Assembly (NCBI GenBank): GCA_905147135.1
Contig: LR990060.1
Coordinates: 12,850,001 to 12,914,000, forward strand
DNA length: 64,000 bases
Source of the DNA: Blastobasis lacticolella
Lineage: Eukaryota; Arthropoda; Insecta; Lepidoptera; Blastobasidae
Reading direction: 5' to 3'
Of this stretch, positions 50,226 to 60,204 are shown piece by piece. The position numbers and the translations under genes were made by a program. A model generated the notes under the pieces. That model was not told the DNA's origin. It did no database searches and was given only the letters and a program-made list of their open reading frames with translations. The number at the start of each line of letters is the position of its first letter. Position 1 is the stretch's first letter.

Positions 50226-50440
50226 TGAATCGAAGCTCCGAAACAGACCCGAATATTGGGCAGGTGCCCGCGACGGCTGGCAACAAGTTTGCCAGAAGAC
50301 TGGATACAATTGGTTTTAAAGGTGTTAGGACTCTACCAGGCCTTATTATTCGAGTTAGATATCTCAAGAAACAAGTGTATCCTAATAAATCAATGATTAT
50401 ATCCCAATTAAAATAAAATATCAAGGAGATAGCCGCAATC

Positions 50441-50696
50441 ATCATCACAGCCCGTAACAGTCCACTGCAGGACTTAGGGCCCCTCCCTCTAAAGGGGAGA
50501 TTATTGCCATAATCTCCACGCTTGGCAGGCGGGTTAGAGATTGCAGTGTTTAAATATAACAATGGAAAATGCTGCTGCCCATTTTCAAGATTATGGAGAC
50601 TCTTGATCTTTTGCCTCGAAAACATTAGTCGCCTTGTACGACACCCATGAGTGTAAGGGGTTGGTGCTATTCTACTCTGCCGGCCACCACACGGCC
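50441..50696 (-). mobile_element. SINE-C in array unit 1, perfect 10 bp target duplication
   Basis: AGCCGCAATC stands at 50431-50440 and 50697-50706. The SINE is full length on the minus strand (GGCCGTGTGGTGGCCGGCAG to CTGTTACGGGCTGTGATGAT). This shows SINE-C is a true retroposed element. Confidence 0.93.
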
Positions 50697-51186
50697 AGCC
50701 GCAATCGTTCTACTATATCTTTTAGCGCATTTTCCAAATTTTTACGTGAACACTCATTTACATTAGTGCAAACGACGAGAAAGGAGCACATCTCGACGAT
50801 GGCATTTAAAAAAATAATTTCATTAGATTGTGTAGTTTTAATTCTGTTTAATAAAAAAAATACTGTGGAGCTTGAATCTGGATGAGCTGGAGAAACCTTA
50901 AATCTTCTTGAAACGCTTCACTCTCTGCACCTAAAACTGTTCTGTGTAAATTAATGCGCGCTAGTCTGAGAAGATGGTTTCCTTGGATCAGATTTTGCTC
51001 TCAGGCGCGGGCGGGTGGGGCACTCCGAAACAGACCCGAATATTAGGCAGGTGCCCGCTACGGCTGGCTACAAATTCGGCAAAAGACTGGATATAAAGAG
51101 TTTTAAAGGTGTTAGGACTCTGCCAGGCCTTATAGTTCGAGTTATATATCTCAAAAATCAAGTGTATTTTAATAAAAAAAAATTTT

Positions 51187-51402
51187 TTATGTCATTCTGT
51201 GTGCAAACAGGCAAGCGGGCCACCTGCTGGAAAGTGGTCACCACTGCCTATAGATATTAGCAACACCAAGAGTGCCGCCAATGCGTTGCCCACCTCTATA
51301 ACACGTTTCTCTGGCAGCAAAAAGACAAATGCCCCTCCACTGCCAAAGCGACGGTTCCCCAAATCCCCACCACATGGAGCTTTGGAAACCTTACTCACAT
51401 AA
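51187..51402 (-). mobile_element. LINE-D unit in array unit 2
   Basis: The minus strand runs from GTGAGTAAGGTTTCCAAAGC to GCACACAGAATGACATAAAA. Loss of the first 15 bp of the unit; no clear target duplication because the flanks are A-rich. Confidence 0.78.
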
Positions 51403-51804
51403 ATAAATGAAACAAAATATCCACGAGGAGATAGCCGCTATCGTCCCACAGCATATTTTCCAAAGTTTACGTAAGTACTCGATTGAAGTAGTGCAAACGA
51501 TCAGAAAGTGGCAAATCACATGTTGAATAAATAATCAATAAAGTAACATTTGTGGTTTTATTTTTGTCTAATTTTAAAAAAATCGGCGCATATTGTTTAA
51601 GCCTACGTTTTAAGCTTAAATTAAGTCTGGTCGCTAATTTGAGAACATAGTTTCCTAGGATCAGATTTTGCTCTCAGGCGCGGGCGGGTGGGGGCACTCC
51701 GAAACAGACCCGAATATTGGGCAGGTGCCCGCTACGGCTGGCAGCATGTTCGCCAAAAGACTGGATACAATGGGTTTTGGAGGTGTTAGGACTCTATCAG
51801 GCCT

Positions 51805-52320
51805 TATTTATTTATTTATTCATTTATTTCAGGCAACTGAGGCCCATATTTATAAATACACAAACAACATAATTGTATTTATAATAAACTGATACAAAAT
51901 ACAGACACAGATAAAACCTATACCTACATACAAATTATTATAAATTGTAAACTAATATATAAAAGACGATTAAGTAATTAGTTTCACAGACTCATATTCT
52001 CATCACATTTCATTAATACTAAAATATCATATAATTATAAACTAAACATCCGTATCAAAAAGCACTTCGTCTAAACTTCTGCTCCACTCCTGCACTTCGT
52101 CTAAACTTCTGCTCCACTCCTGGCCACTCCCGATGCAAAGGTGCCCATAACACTAGCAGCGTTGCCACGCTGGATAGCAATGGACAGCCTCTGCAGCAAG
52201 AATGACCCTATATATAAAAATATAATTTATTAATATCTTTAAAAAATACCTGTCACTTATATACTTACTTATATACACCGGAAATTCTGGGTCGCCCACG
52301 GAATCCCAATCCGGAATGTT
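51805..52320 (-). mobile_element. Second copy of the ORF1 element end, with LINE-G ORF sequence inside
   Basis: Read on the minus strand it contains, in order, CGTGGGCGACCCAGAATTTC (the end of the ORF1 at 25975-25998) and then a LINE-G stretch, GCTATCCAGCGTGGCAACG and AGTGTTATGGGCACC, encoding SIAIQRGNAASVMGTFA. A 30 bp duplication (GCACTTCGTCTAAACTTCTG) is also present, followed by the same 3' UTR as 26040-26200, including GGGCCTCAGTTGCCTGAAAT and the tail. ORF1 end, ORF2 end and UTR in one element suggest a two-ORF LINE reduced by deletion. Confidence 0.65.
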
Positions 52321-52456
52321 CGAGTTATATGTAAAAAGACAAGTGAATCATAATAAACAAATGATAAAACGCCAATTAAAACAAAATTTCCACAAGGATA
52401 TCCCGTAGCTGGATACAATTAATTTTGGAGATCTCAGGATTCTCATCATCCTCTTG

Positions 52457-53345
52457 GAGTTAATGTCCCGGTTGTGCTCTCCCAGGCGGACCCCAGGCTC
52501 TCCCGGAGGGCCTGGGGTCCGCCTTGACCATGATACATTATTTGGCAGATCAGGTATTTACAGTGAAGGGTTTTTTTTTAGACTGTCCATAATGGCATTT
52601 GACCGCCACCTCACCTGGTGGTAAGTGACGATGCGGCCGAAGATGTAGCATGCCTGTCTAGGAACAGCCTATTCACTCTACCTTCGAAGGCGTCCAGATT
52701 ATAGTGATCAGGGAACACTCGCAGGCAACGCGTTCCATTCCTTAGCCGTTCGCATTATAAAGGTTGACTGGGCTCGTGCGATTCACGACATAAGGATGAA
52801 GCGCTCGCCCGGATCGCGTTTCCCGATGGCGGAAAGGGGCCGACGGAATGAGGTCGTGCAACTGTTTCACACACTCTCCGAAATGCAACCTGTAGAAGAC
52901 CGATAGACACGCAACCCTACGCCGATGATCGAGGCTCTGCAGCTTAGCCTCAATCAATTGCGGGTCACAAATTATCTTCTTTGCACGTTTTTCCACCGAA
53001 TCCAAAGCTGCCAGTTGATATTTGGTTGATCCATCCCAGAGATGGCAGCAGTACTCCATGCATGATCGGACTTGTGCTTGATATAACTGACGCAACTGCC
53101 TTGAAGTGAAGTACCGCCTGACCTTCGAGAGGATACCAAGTTTCTTTGCTGCAGTCTTAGCTTTGGATTCGATTTACTGTCCAAAGTTAAGATTGGTTGA
53201 TAGCTCAACACCAAGGAGCTGTAAGTTGTCGGTAATTTCCACAGCTACATTCCGGAAAGCCGGAGCTAGACCCCCTCACCGTATCGGTTAGTGTTCAACT
53301 GCCATCTGCCAGTGGAGTGACTGCCATCTGACCTCTGATTCGAGT
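52457..53345 (-). mobile_element. SINE-B split by LINE-F
   Basis: 52457-52570 is the SINE-B 3' part in reverse, with a palindromic duplication (52484-52524). After the LINE the SINE continues at 53310 with CAGTGGAGTGACTGCCATCT. CAGTGAAGGG (52561-52570) and CAGTGGAGTG (53310-53319) are the likely target duplication, two mismatches. The remaining 5' SINE part after GACCTCTGATTC is lost. Confidence 0.82.
52571..53309 (-). pseudogene. LINE-F reverse transcriptase C-terminus, inserted in SINE-B
   Basis: The minus-strand frames read LQLLGVELSTNLNFG, a stop, then TAAKKLGILSKVRRYFTSRQ, LRQLYQAQVRSCMEYCCHLW, DSVEKRAKKIICDPQLIEAK, DHRRRVACLSVFYRLHFGEC and HRETRSGRALHPYVVNRTSP. After a frame change comes RTAKEWNALPASV, a small deletion, and RVNRLFLDRHATSSAASSLT. 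This is the end of a CR1/Jockey-type ORF2. It ends ATGGACAGTCTAAAAAAAAA. The stop near 53180 and the later shifts make it non-functional. Confidence 0.85.
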
Positions 53346-53450
53346 TAGAGCTTTGTGTAAAGCTGGTGGTACTTTGCCACTGTAAGGTTTGTAAGCAACA
53401 GGTTGAAAACATTGCTCTCGTTCAGGGATGAAACATAAGTAACTAAATAA

Positions 53451-53702
53451 GACGACCTGAGTGGTTCAGTGGTCAACATGCCGGTCTGCCACGCAAGAGG
53501 TCCCGGGTTCGATTCCCTGCCGGGCAGAAATTGAAATGATGAATTTTAATTTCTGTTACGGGTTTGGGTGTTCTATGTATAATAAGTATGTATTTAAAAA
53601 AAAGTATATAATTAGTTTATCAGTAATCTAGCACCCATAACACAAGCTATGCTAATTTTGGGGCTAGATGGCGCTGTGTGAATTTGTCCACGATTATTTA
53701 CA
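53451..53702 (+). mobile_element. SINE-A, full length, best head
   Basis: GACGACCTGAGTGGTTCAGT, GGTCTGCCACGCAAGAGG and GGTTCGATTCCCTGCCGGGC. The head of about 75 nt matches tRNA-Gly(GCC) in the D-arm (TGGTTCAGTGG), anticodon (CTGCCACGC) and T-arm (GGTTCGATTCC). The body and GGCTAGATGGCGCTGTGTGA end are intact. Confidence 0.92.
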
Positions 53703-54029
53703 AAAAAAATAAAAAAAATGCAAGAGCAATAAGTAATGACAACCTCCAGAATGCAATAACATGGCCAAAGTTTCTTCCTAAACGTCCATTGCTCTGTGGC
53801 TTAGACTTTAATTTGTTTAAGTCAATTCAAACAGCCGATGTATACCAATAGGTGCAACATATTCTCAGGTCTGTTGGCACAATTCGCAGTATGTAGGTAA
53901 CAGAGTTAAGGCCCCTACGAAGTTCCGAATAACGTAATACTGAGAGCTCACTCTATCCATGCGAAGAAGGGTTGCTCGCGATTTGACATGTGTTCGTTTG
54001 GTTCACAAGCAGTGACGCTGTTTAACCTA
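53703..54029. other. No supported feature
   Basis: A-rich tract (53700-53720) then spacer. Confidence 0.4.
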
Positions 54030-54350
54030 CGACGAAAAAAGAGGGGTGTTAGAAGTTTGGACAGAGTGGTCGGAGGTAAAAACTCATTGTGGGTCGTTGA
54101 GTCATGTTGACTAAGTAAGTTGAAAGTTTGAGGTGTGTAACTACGTATCTGTGTAATTGTGGCTTTGTGTGTCTGTCTGTGGCATCGTAGCTCCCGAACG
54201 GTTGGCCGATTTAGATGCGGTTTTCTCAATTTACATAAAAGCCAGTTTAATCGAGATGGTTCTTAGCTTTGTTTCATTAAAATCGGTTTTGTAGTTTAGA
54301 AAATATTTGAGTTTAAGTAAACTTGGTCGGGGGTTATCCGACTTTTTCTG
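54030..54350 (+). repeat. Dispersed repeat R6, longest copy
   Basis: ACGACGAAAAAAGAGGGGTG at the start, CATCGTAGCTCCCGAACGG, AAGCCAGTTTAATCGAGATG and GTCGGGGGTTATCCGAC at the end. Six or more copies in the window in both orientations, no ORF, class unknown. Confidence 0.6.
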
Positions 54351-54582
54351 TTGGTTCTGTCGGTTAGGTTATAATACTCAACTCTGACTTGAAAGCGGTT
54401 TGATAGTTGTGAAATGAGTTGGGAAACGCAAATTTCAAAATTAACACAAGTAAAGTTAGCAAACTGTTAAAAATTGAAAAATATTCAACTCTGTTCAAAC
54501 AAAAGTTTGAAAAAATACCGCGCATATGCAAACGTTTTATTTAAAAAAAACACAAGAAACTCAACACTTGACTTAAAAAAAA
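54351..54582. other. No supported feature
   Basis: AT-rich spacer. Confidence 0.4.
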
Positions 54583-54645
54583 ATGGTCATGATCAAAGGG
54601 GCGCGATAGCACAACCGAGACATTAATGCAAAGGAGATTAAATTC
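54583..54645 (+). mobile_element. SINE-B 3' remnant
   Basis: TGGTCATGATCAAAGGGGCG and AGCACAACCGAGACATTAAT. Confidence 0.6.
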
Positions 54646-54699
54646 TCAAATACATAAATAAATTATTTAAAATTAATTTAATTCAACTACTCTACATTG

Positions 54700-54835
54700 C
54701 CTCCACCGCTTCTTAGATCTCCTTTCAGAGGGTCTAAGGTTGGCTTGAAGAAATCCCTTTGTGGGATAAGCCCGCCTTTGCTATGTAAAATTATACTTTT
54801 GTAACTCCTGTACTTATTTATTAAGAAACAAAGAC
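54700..54835 (+). mobile_element. LINE-H 3' UTR fragment
   Basis: CCTTTCAGAGGGTCTAAGG, GAAGAAATCCCTTTGTGGGA and TAAGCCCGCCTTTGCTATG, then TTTATTAAGAAACAAAGAC. Same layout as 24575-24690 in reverse. Confidence 0.5.
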
Positions 54836-54867
54836 TTTACATTCATACATACATACATAAAAGTAGT

Positions 54868-55316
54868 AGATTCGAGCCGATGGCCTGTTTATAATATTAT
54901 AATATACTGTCGGGATGCTAGATTGGATCATGGTTACACATTCAGTCGCCTGAATGTACACGATGTTTCCTCTCACCGTAAGGCGTTGTGCTAATTGGCA
55001 ACGGTCGTTCAACCATGGTCGTAATATACGTAACTCAGAAAAGAGTCATTGGTACGTAGCCATATCGACTGTGGAGCTCCATCCCAAACCATGGAGCTTC
55101 TCCTCTCTTGTCCTCTTTGTCCTGCTACCTGCACTAGGGAGGAACTGTTCCTGGCGACGGATAATGCCGTTGCCGTGGCCGACTACTCTGCAAGCGAGAT
55201 CCAGGGATTTCGAAACTTGTCTCGACGAAGAAGAGAAGAAGAAGAAGCCATAGTTAAATTCGAAGTACTTCTCGCTCAAGAGTCAGATACGTTAACCATC
55301 TGGGCACCGACGCTTC
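54868..55316 (-). mobile_element. SINE-B carrying an M1 MITE piece and a 200 bp insert
   Basis: Minus-strand SINE-B body from CATTCAGGCGACTGAATGTG upward. At its ACCGTAA motif a 45 bp M1 MITE fragment (GGCGTTGTGCTAATTGGCAA) is inserted. Between about 55065 and 55262 an unrelated sequence (CTGTGGAGCTCCATCCCAAA to GAGAAGAAGAAGAAGCC) separates the body from the head, of which AACCATCTGGGCACCGACGC remains. Confidence 0.65.
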
Positions 55317-55446
55317 ATAAATAAAAGTAGACCCAAATGCAATCTCACCAATTGAGTGTAGGCCATTTTGTTTGATTAATCGCGCAAGTTGGTCTAGCGC
55401 TGCCACCCGCCGGCCGCGTCTTGCTTTGTTAACTCATTAGCAGGCT

Positions 55447-55625
55447 TGGAATCGATCGATTTCAGCCGATGGCCTGTTCATTATAATTATGATATAATGT
55501 CACGGGGTGCCTAAATGCATCATGGTTATACATTCCGTCTCCTGAATGTGCACTATGTTTCCCCTCACCGTAAGGCGCTGATTTAATTGGCAACGGTCGT
55601 GCGACCATGGTCGTACGACGGACGT
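55447..55625 (-). mobile_element. Second copy of the SINE-B/M1 junction
   Basis: CAGCCGATGGCCTGTTCATT, ATGGTTATACATTCCGTC and CCCCTCACCGTAAGGCGCTG, then TTTAATTGGCAACGGTCG. It shares with 54868-55025 both the flank and the exact SINE/MITE junction, so the two were duplicated after the MITE inserted. Here the MITE continues further, to CGACGTCGCCCGACC. Confidence 0.7.
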
Positions 55626-55679
55626 CGCCCGACCAATAGGAGGCCTCTAAACCATTTTACTGGCGACCCGTGCCAGATG

Positions 55680-56095
55680 CTCACGGGTAGTAACCTTAAC
55701 AATTTATACACCTAAACCTTCCTCATTAATTGCTCTGTATATTCGTGGAATCCGCATGAAAATCCGTTCAGTAGTTATTGAGTTTATCGCGAGCAGACAG
55801 ACTGACAGAAGTAGGAGTTAGTGTAGAAGTTGTAGTGCGCGTAAACCTTCTAGAGACCGCGAAAATACTCTATAGAAAACGCCCATTTTTTACTTTACTC
55901 TAAGCTGTCTACCAGTGCCATAAATAAAAATAGACCCAAATGCAATCTCACCAACCGAGTGACGTTCTCAATTATTGCTCTGCCTATTGGTGAAAACCGA
56001 ATGAAAATCCGTTTAGTAGTTTTTTAATGTATTGCAAACATACAGACTGACAGAGAGACAGATAGGCAGAAGTAGGAGTTACCTTTTATATAATT
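55680..56095 (-). repeat. Duplicated R6-like block
   Basis: AATTGCTCTGTATATTCG, GCATGAAAATCCGTTCAGTA and GACAGACTGACAGAAGTAG (55727-55822) recur as AATTATTGCTCTGCC, GAATGAAAATCCGTTTAGTA and AGACAGATAGGCAGAAG (55968-56085). ACCCAAATGCAATCTCACCA near 55330 and 55935 marks the same duplication. Confidence 0.55.
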
Positions 56096-56286
56096 TGACT
56101 CTTGGGCTGTGCAGGAATTTATGTGAGCCCTTAATATCTAAGTAGGTTAATTCATTATTGTGTACCTATTTTTATTCTTTATACCTATTTTATTTTATTG
56201 TAATATTTTATTTTATTTTAAATTGTATATGGGTTTTTTATGCCTGCAATAAAGATTTTATTATTATTATATTATATTATTATTAT
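56096..56286. other. No supported feature
   Basis: Very AT-rich, ending in an imperfect (TTATTA)n tract. Confidence 0.5.
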
Positions 56287-56652
56287 AACACGTCAAAGAC
56301 GTCGGTAGGGAAGCACATACAGGGAGTTCACAAATCACACGCCAGCTGAGTCGCGCATCTAATGGAGCGGCGCTCTGGAAATGTATAGAGCTGAATTTAC
56401 CAAACTGGTGTTGTTGCCTACAAAGGAACTTTCTCCCACGCACACTAAGGTTGTGGAGTGAACTACCTGGAGAGGTTTTGCCTGGAGAGTACAACATGGA
56501 GTTCTTCAAGAAAGGGGTTAAAAGGTTTTTATGGGGTTGGCAGCGCGTGGGTGATGCCCCTGGTATTGCAAACGTCCATAGGCTGCGGTGACCGCTTACC
56601 ATCAGGCAGGCCGTAAGTTTGTTTGCCACCTTGGTGGTATAAAAAAAAAATA
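56287..56652 (+). pseudogene. LINE-B reverse transcriptase C-terminus and 3' UTR
   Basis: One uninterrupted frame from about 56294 reads VGREAHTGSSQITRQLSRAS, NGAALWKCIELNLPNWCCCL, QRNFLPRTLRLWSELPGEVL, PGEYNMEFFKKGVKRFLWGW and QRVGDAPGIANVHRLR, stopping at TGA 56589-56591. The 3' UTR ends CACCTTGGTGGTATAAAAAA. About 100 codons without damage make this the youngest LINE-B copy here, but the polymerase core is missing. Confidence 0.82.
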
Positions 56653-56815
56653 CAACATAAAAAGACACACTTAGTAGGTACGCACGCAGTATAAAGGCTG
56701 ACAGGATTAAAATTAGTAACGGATGTTCCGTGTTGGCTGGAGCCGAACGCTTGTGGGGGCGAGGAACATGGTTGGACGTCCGACCAAGGTCGATTAGCCT
56801 GCTCATCCGAATTAA
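56653..56815. other. No supported feature
   Basis: Spacer. Confidence 0.4.
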
Positions 56816-56915
56816 TCTAAAAGCGACTTTATTTTGTATATTGTAAGGATTAGTATCGACTGCAACTGACGGTTGGTCGGTCAAGCCAAAACGGAACGTC
56901 TGTAACTAGTTTAAA
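56816..56915 (+). repeat. Dispersed repeat R10, copy 2 of 3
   Basis: AAAAGCGACTTTATTTTGTA, GACTGCAACTGACGGTTGG and AACGTCTGTAACTAGTTT. Confidence 0.55.
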
Positions 56916-57537
56916 CGTGACAATGAGAACATTGAATGTGGCGTTCGGCGTTTAAAATGCAATTGTAAATGGTTTTAGTACAGTCAGAGAAAAAATATTC
57001 TGAATAAAAAACTATCAAAGTGTAAAATACCATTGATATTACTTGCAGTAAATAAGATCTCAAATGAAAATAAAAATTATTAATTTATTGTGCAGTTTTT
57101 GGCTGAATATCATAAGGGTATAGTACTAATCAAGAACATTCCAATGAGTCCAAACACGATGGGTTTATCTTGTCGCGTTCATTAGTTCCTATGACCACCT
57201 TTCGGCTCCATCATCAAACTAGCTCCATGGTACTCCATTATCATCCAAGCTATAACCTGCGTCACGAAAGAAGAGACTTGTCAAATGGCAGTGGAGGGGA
57301 TTTCGCGCAGGTAATCGTATACAGCGCAAGTCGAACCACGTGACCCGCCAAGTCTCTTCTTATTTGACACTAGCTGTACATAGCTATACTAAACTTCAGC
57401 TCAATTGAACCCCGGGAAGATTTGTCCCAAATACGTACGTACTAGTTACAAACATTGCAAATTAAACAAAAGCTTGTAAAATCGTACTAAAATATCAACA
57501 GTAATAAATAATCAGATATATTGACACCACCCGCCGT
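56916..57537. other. No supported feature, possible retroelement debris
   Basis: GACCACCTTTCGGCTCCATC, GAACCCCGGGAAGATTTG and AGAAGAGACTTG/CAAGTCTCTTCTT (inverted, 57268 and 57349) are present. I cannot assign a family. Confidence 0.35.
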
Positions 57538-57825
57538 GGGCTTGGTACTCATCCTCACTACGTACACCCTCTGTTGGTCACGACGCGAAGGTTCGAAAGA
57601 ACGTTTCTCGCTCGTACGATTCGTATGTGGAATGAGCTCCCAGCCACAGTGTTTCCTTTGGACTATGACATGGGATCGTTCAAGAGGTATATTAGAGGTC
57701 TCTTCAGAGGCGGGCAACGCATCAGTGTCTCCCCTGGTGTTGCTGATGTCCAAAGGCGGCGGTGACCACTTTCCATCAGGTGGCCCGCTTGCCTGTTTGT
57801 CTGCCGTATAACATAAAAAAAAAAT
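57538..57825 (+). pseudogene. LINE-A reverse transcriptase C-terminus and 3' UTR
   Basis: The frame to 57765 gives TTRRFERTFLARTIRMWNEL, PATVFPLDYDMGSFKRYIRG and LFRGGQRISVSPGVADVQRR before a stop. The 3' UTR runs to CTGCCGTATAACATAAAAAA. No damage over about 64 codons, so a recent truncated insertion. Confidence 0.85.
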
Positions 57826-58179
57826 TAACCTTCAGCTCCATACATTTCCTTCCAAAATTTCTATTCGGCATCGCGCATGCAGGTATACCGGGGATTCCCC
57901 AGCGCTTCGCTCTTGTATTACTTTATCCGGTTTTATCCAGTATGTGCTAAATCTACGCCGGGTCTAGTGCATAAATCAGGAGCCTATTCCTGGACCTGTT
58001 TTGGATTTGGGAGCTTGGTTTAGTTTCATGTTTGAGACGTGTTGTGTGTTACGTAAGGTTGGTATTGGCTTGGCACAACTACACTGACTGACTGACTGGC
58101 TGGTCTGAGATGTTTAATATTTATTTTAGGACCTGCAAAAGTGTACGAATTACAGCTTATATCACCAATAAAGTTAATT
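57826..58179. other. No supported feature
   Basis: Spacer with CTGACTGACTGACTGGCTGG near 58083. Confidence 0.4.
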
Positions 58180-58616
58180 GATTTACGGTATCGCTTGTGA
58201 CGATGGTAAGAGACCGGACGAAATGTCGCTCATCCTTTGGAAGATGGGTCGGGCGTTAGTGTGGGATGCAACGTGTGTCGACACTCTGGCACCCTCCCAT
58301 CTGCCATTTACGTCTAAAAAAGGTTGCTGCTGCGGCTGAGACAGCTGAAATGCAAAAAATTGTGAAATACCGGGGTATCGGCACCCAATACAATTTTGTT
58401 GCATTTGGAGTCGAGACCCTGGGTCCGTGGGGCCACGGGGCGCTCTCTTTGTACAGAGAACTTGCGAAGAAGTTGGTCGACACCACAGGTGACCGAAGAG
58501 CTGGCAGCTACCTCGCGCAAAGAATAAGCATTGCTATTCAGAGAGGTAATGCTGCCAGCATCTTGGGTACGCTTCCACACGGCCCAAACTTTTTACATAT
58601 TTTATGTTTAAGTTAA
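58180..58616 (+). pseudogene. LINE-G ORF2 C-terminal domain with one frameshift
   Basis: The first frame reads [40 protein letters not shown] and FTSKK. At the A-run near 58317 the frame shifts and continues [60 protein letters not shown] and LAQRISIAIQRGNAASILGT to a stop at 58614. DGKRPD, VWD-x-T-x-xDTLAPSH and VETLG-x-WG are the conserved blocks of the C-terminal domain found in several invertebrate non-LTR polymerases. Everything upstream is missing. Confidence 0.8.
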
Positions 58617-59424
58617 TTTCTTTTTCTTTTATCGTACATATTAATTATTATGTTAGTTGATATAAATTAATAATTTCATCATTGATTTAGCGTTGGAAAG
58701 TTTTTCTTAAATTCTTCAACTTTTACTATAGCGACATCTCTCTAATCGCTGTGGGAAATTTAAACATCATATGGAAGTGACATTATACCCTATTATGACC
58801 TAACTGATTTTTTTTCTATTTCACTTAATTTTTTTTGAAAAAAAAAAAAAAATATTTTTATTTCTGGGCGCAATTAATTGGCTGAATACCGAACTATGCT
58901 ATAATCTGTGGATGAAGGGTGAGTGAACTGCGCTGTATGGAACTATGAAATTATTTTCCCGCTGAACAGAATATTTTTTTTATTGTTGCTGTTTGCGTTT
59001 GTGAATATTTTTTTCTCGTTTGAAGCAAATAAATAGATAAATGTAAAAGCAGCGAAGTAGATTTCACGCCGCTGGATATCCGCGGCAATAGAAATGCGAA
59101 TCGCAGCTTTCTTCCAGCAAAGTTGAGAAAATGGCAGGTACGAAATTTAACCTGAAAATATGAGCTGCATGTAATTTGGTATTAAAACATGTCAAATTAT
59201 TATCACACTCGACTACACCTCGTACGATAAACAGACACTCATGTTTTAATATCCCCTTTGCATAAACTATTATACATCACATTACATTCCTAACAACATT
59301 GTTATACAGAAATCAAATACCTATTTTAACTAACACAAACATTTTCGTGTTCAAAATACAGAATTAGGCATTCAGCGCTCATACGTGGCATTGCGCTCAT
59401 ACGTGGCATTCCTTCTACGAGTTT
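58617..59424. other. No supported feature, 0.8 kb
   Basis: AT-rich; a long A-run at 58838-58852 and CGCTCATACGTGGCATT repeated in tandem at 59378-59411. Confidence 0.45.
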
Positions 59425-59460
59425 TCGTAGCTCGCCGTAGAAGCGCTACGCTCGTAGCGG
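59425..59460. repeat. Small palindromic repeat, copy 3 of 3
   Basis: TCGTAGCTCGCCGTAGAAGC and GCTACGCTCGTAGCGG, same orientation as 14885. Confidence 0.6.
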
Positions 59461-59849
59461 CGAGAGTTTCATTGTATGCTAATATTCCGTATGAGTTAGG
59501 GATGCAACGAATAGTATTTTGGAAAGTGCGAATATTAATGCGAATATGAATAATGACTTTAGAAAACAAGTACGAATATTAATACGACTACGAATAAAGA
59601 CCAATTGTGATTAAATGCACCGCCTGCAATTTTTATTCCCAGTTTTCGGGGTAGACTGGTAGATAAAGCTGCAAAGCTTTAAGTCCACTTTTGCACTATT
59701 TTGTGCATAAAGTATTAAATAAATAAATAAAAATAAATTAAAACATTTTTTTCATTAGGCCAATGATTAAGATTAGTTCAAAATTTAATTAGGACAGGAC
59801 TTTATTATTTAAACAAAAATCTGACAAACAATAGATATGAATTAAAAAA

Positions 59850-59975
59850 ACCGCCTACTAGCCCCAGAGTAAGCAAGCTTTTGTTATGGGGGCCAGAAAA
59901 CTGATAAGCTACTTACATATTTTTTCTACTACTACATTTTTCTATTACTATAAAATCATCATTTCAATTTATGTC
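59850..59975 (-). mobile_element. SINE-A remnant
   Basis: CTAGCCCCAGAGTAAGCAAG, CTTTTGTTATGGGGGCCAG and AAAATCATCATTTCAATTT keep the SINE-A order in reverse. Heavily diverged. Confidence 0.6.
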
Positions 59976-60204
59976 TTTAAATAGATATTGAATCACGACT
60001 ATAAAATGTAATTGGCTTTTATTGAATAACACTAAAAATAAGCCCAAGCTTCGTTTGTATAGAGCGCGCTCGGAGGACATTCCTCTTAAATAGAGAAACT
60101 AATTTCGGTTTCAGGAATGTTATTCTCGTCAAAATGCCAGTTCAACAAATGTAATTAAACGCCGAATACTAGTATTCGCAAAACAGCTATTAAATAAAAA
60201 TAGA

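Larger units (their letters stand above)
50226..52440 (+). repeat. Tandem array of a roughly 0.5 kb unit, three full units and a partial one
   Basis: Units begin CTCCGAAACAGACCCGAATA at 50236, 51023 and 51697. They share GGCAGGTGCCCGC, ACTGGATACAAT, GGTGTTAGGACTCT and CAGGCCTTA, and end near GGAGATAGCC and AGTGCAAACGA. A fourth restarts at about 52398 (GGATACAATTAATTTTGGAG). Without insertions the period is about 520 bp for unit 1 and 460 bp for unit 2. Each unit keeps a similar short frame (ETDPNIGQVPATAG, KRLD, GVRTLPGLI), which may be a property of the sequence rather than a gene. Unit 1 is broken by SINE-C, unit 2 by LINE-D and unit 3 by a LINE-G/ORF1 element end. Confidence 0.8.

Noticed and set aside
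53451..53530. tRNA-Gly gene in the SINE-A heads
   Set aside because: D-arm, anticodon loop and T-arm look like tRNA-Gly(GCC), but the 5' GACGACC and 3' GCCGGGC do not pair as an acceptor stem, and the sequence always continues into the SINE body.
58266..58580. Minus-strand ORFs overlapping the LINE-G domain
   Set aside because: Antisense shadows; conserved LINE motifs are on the plus strand.
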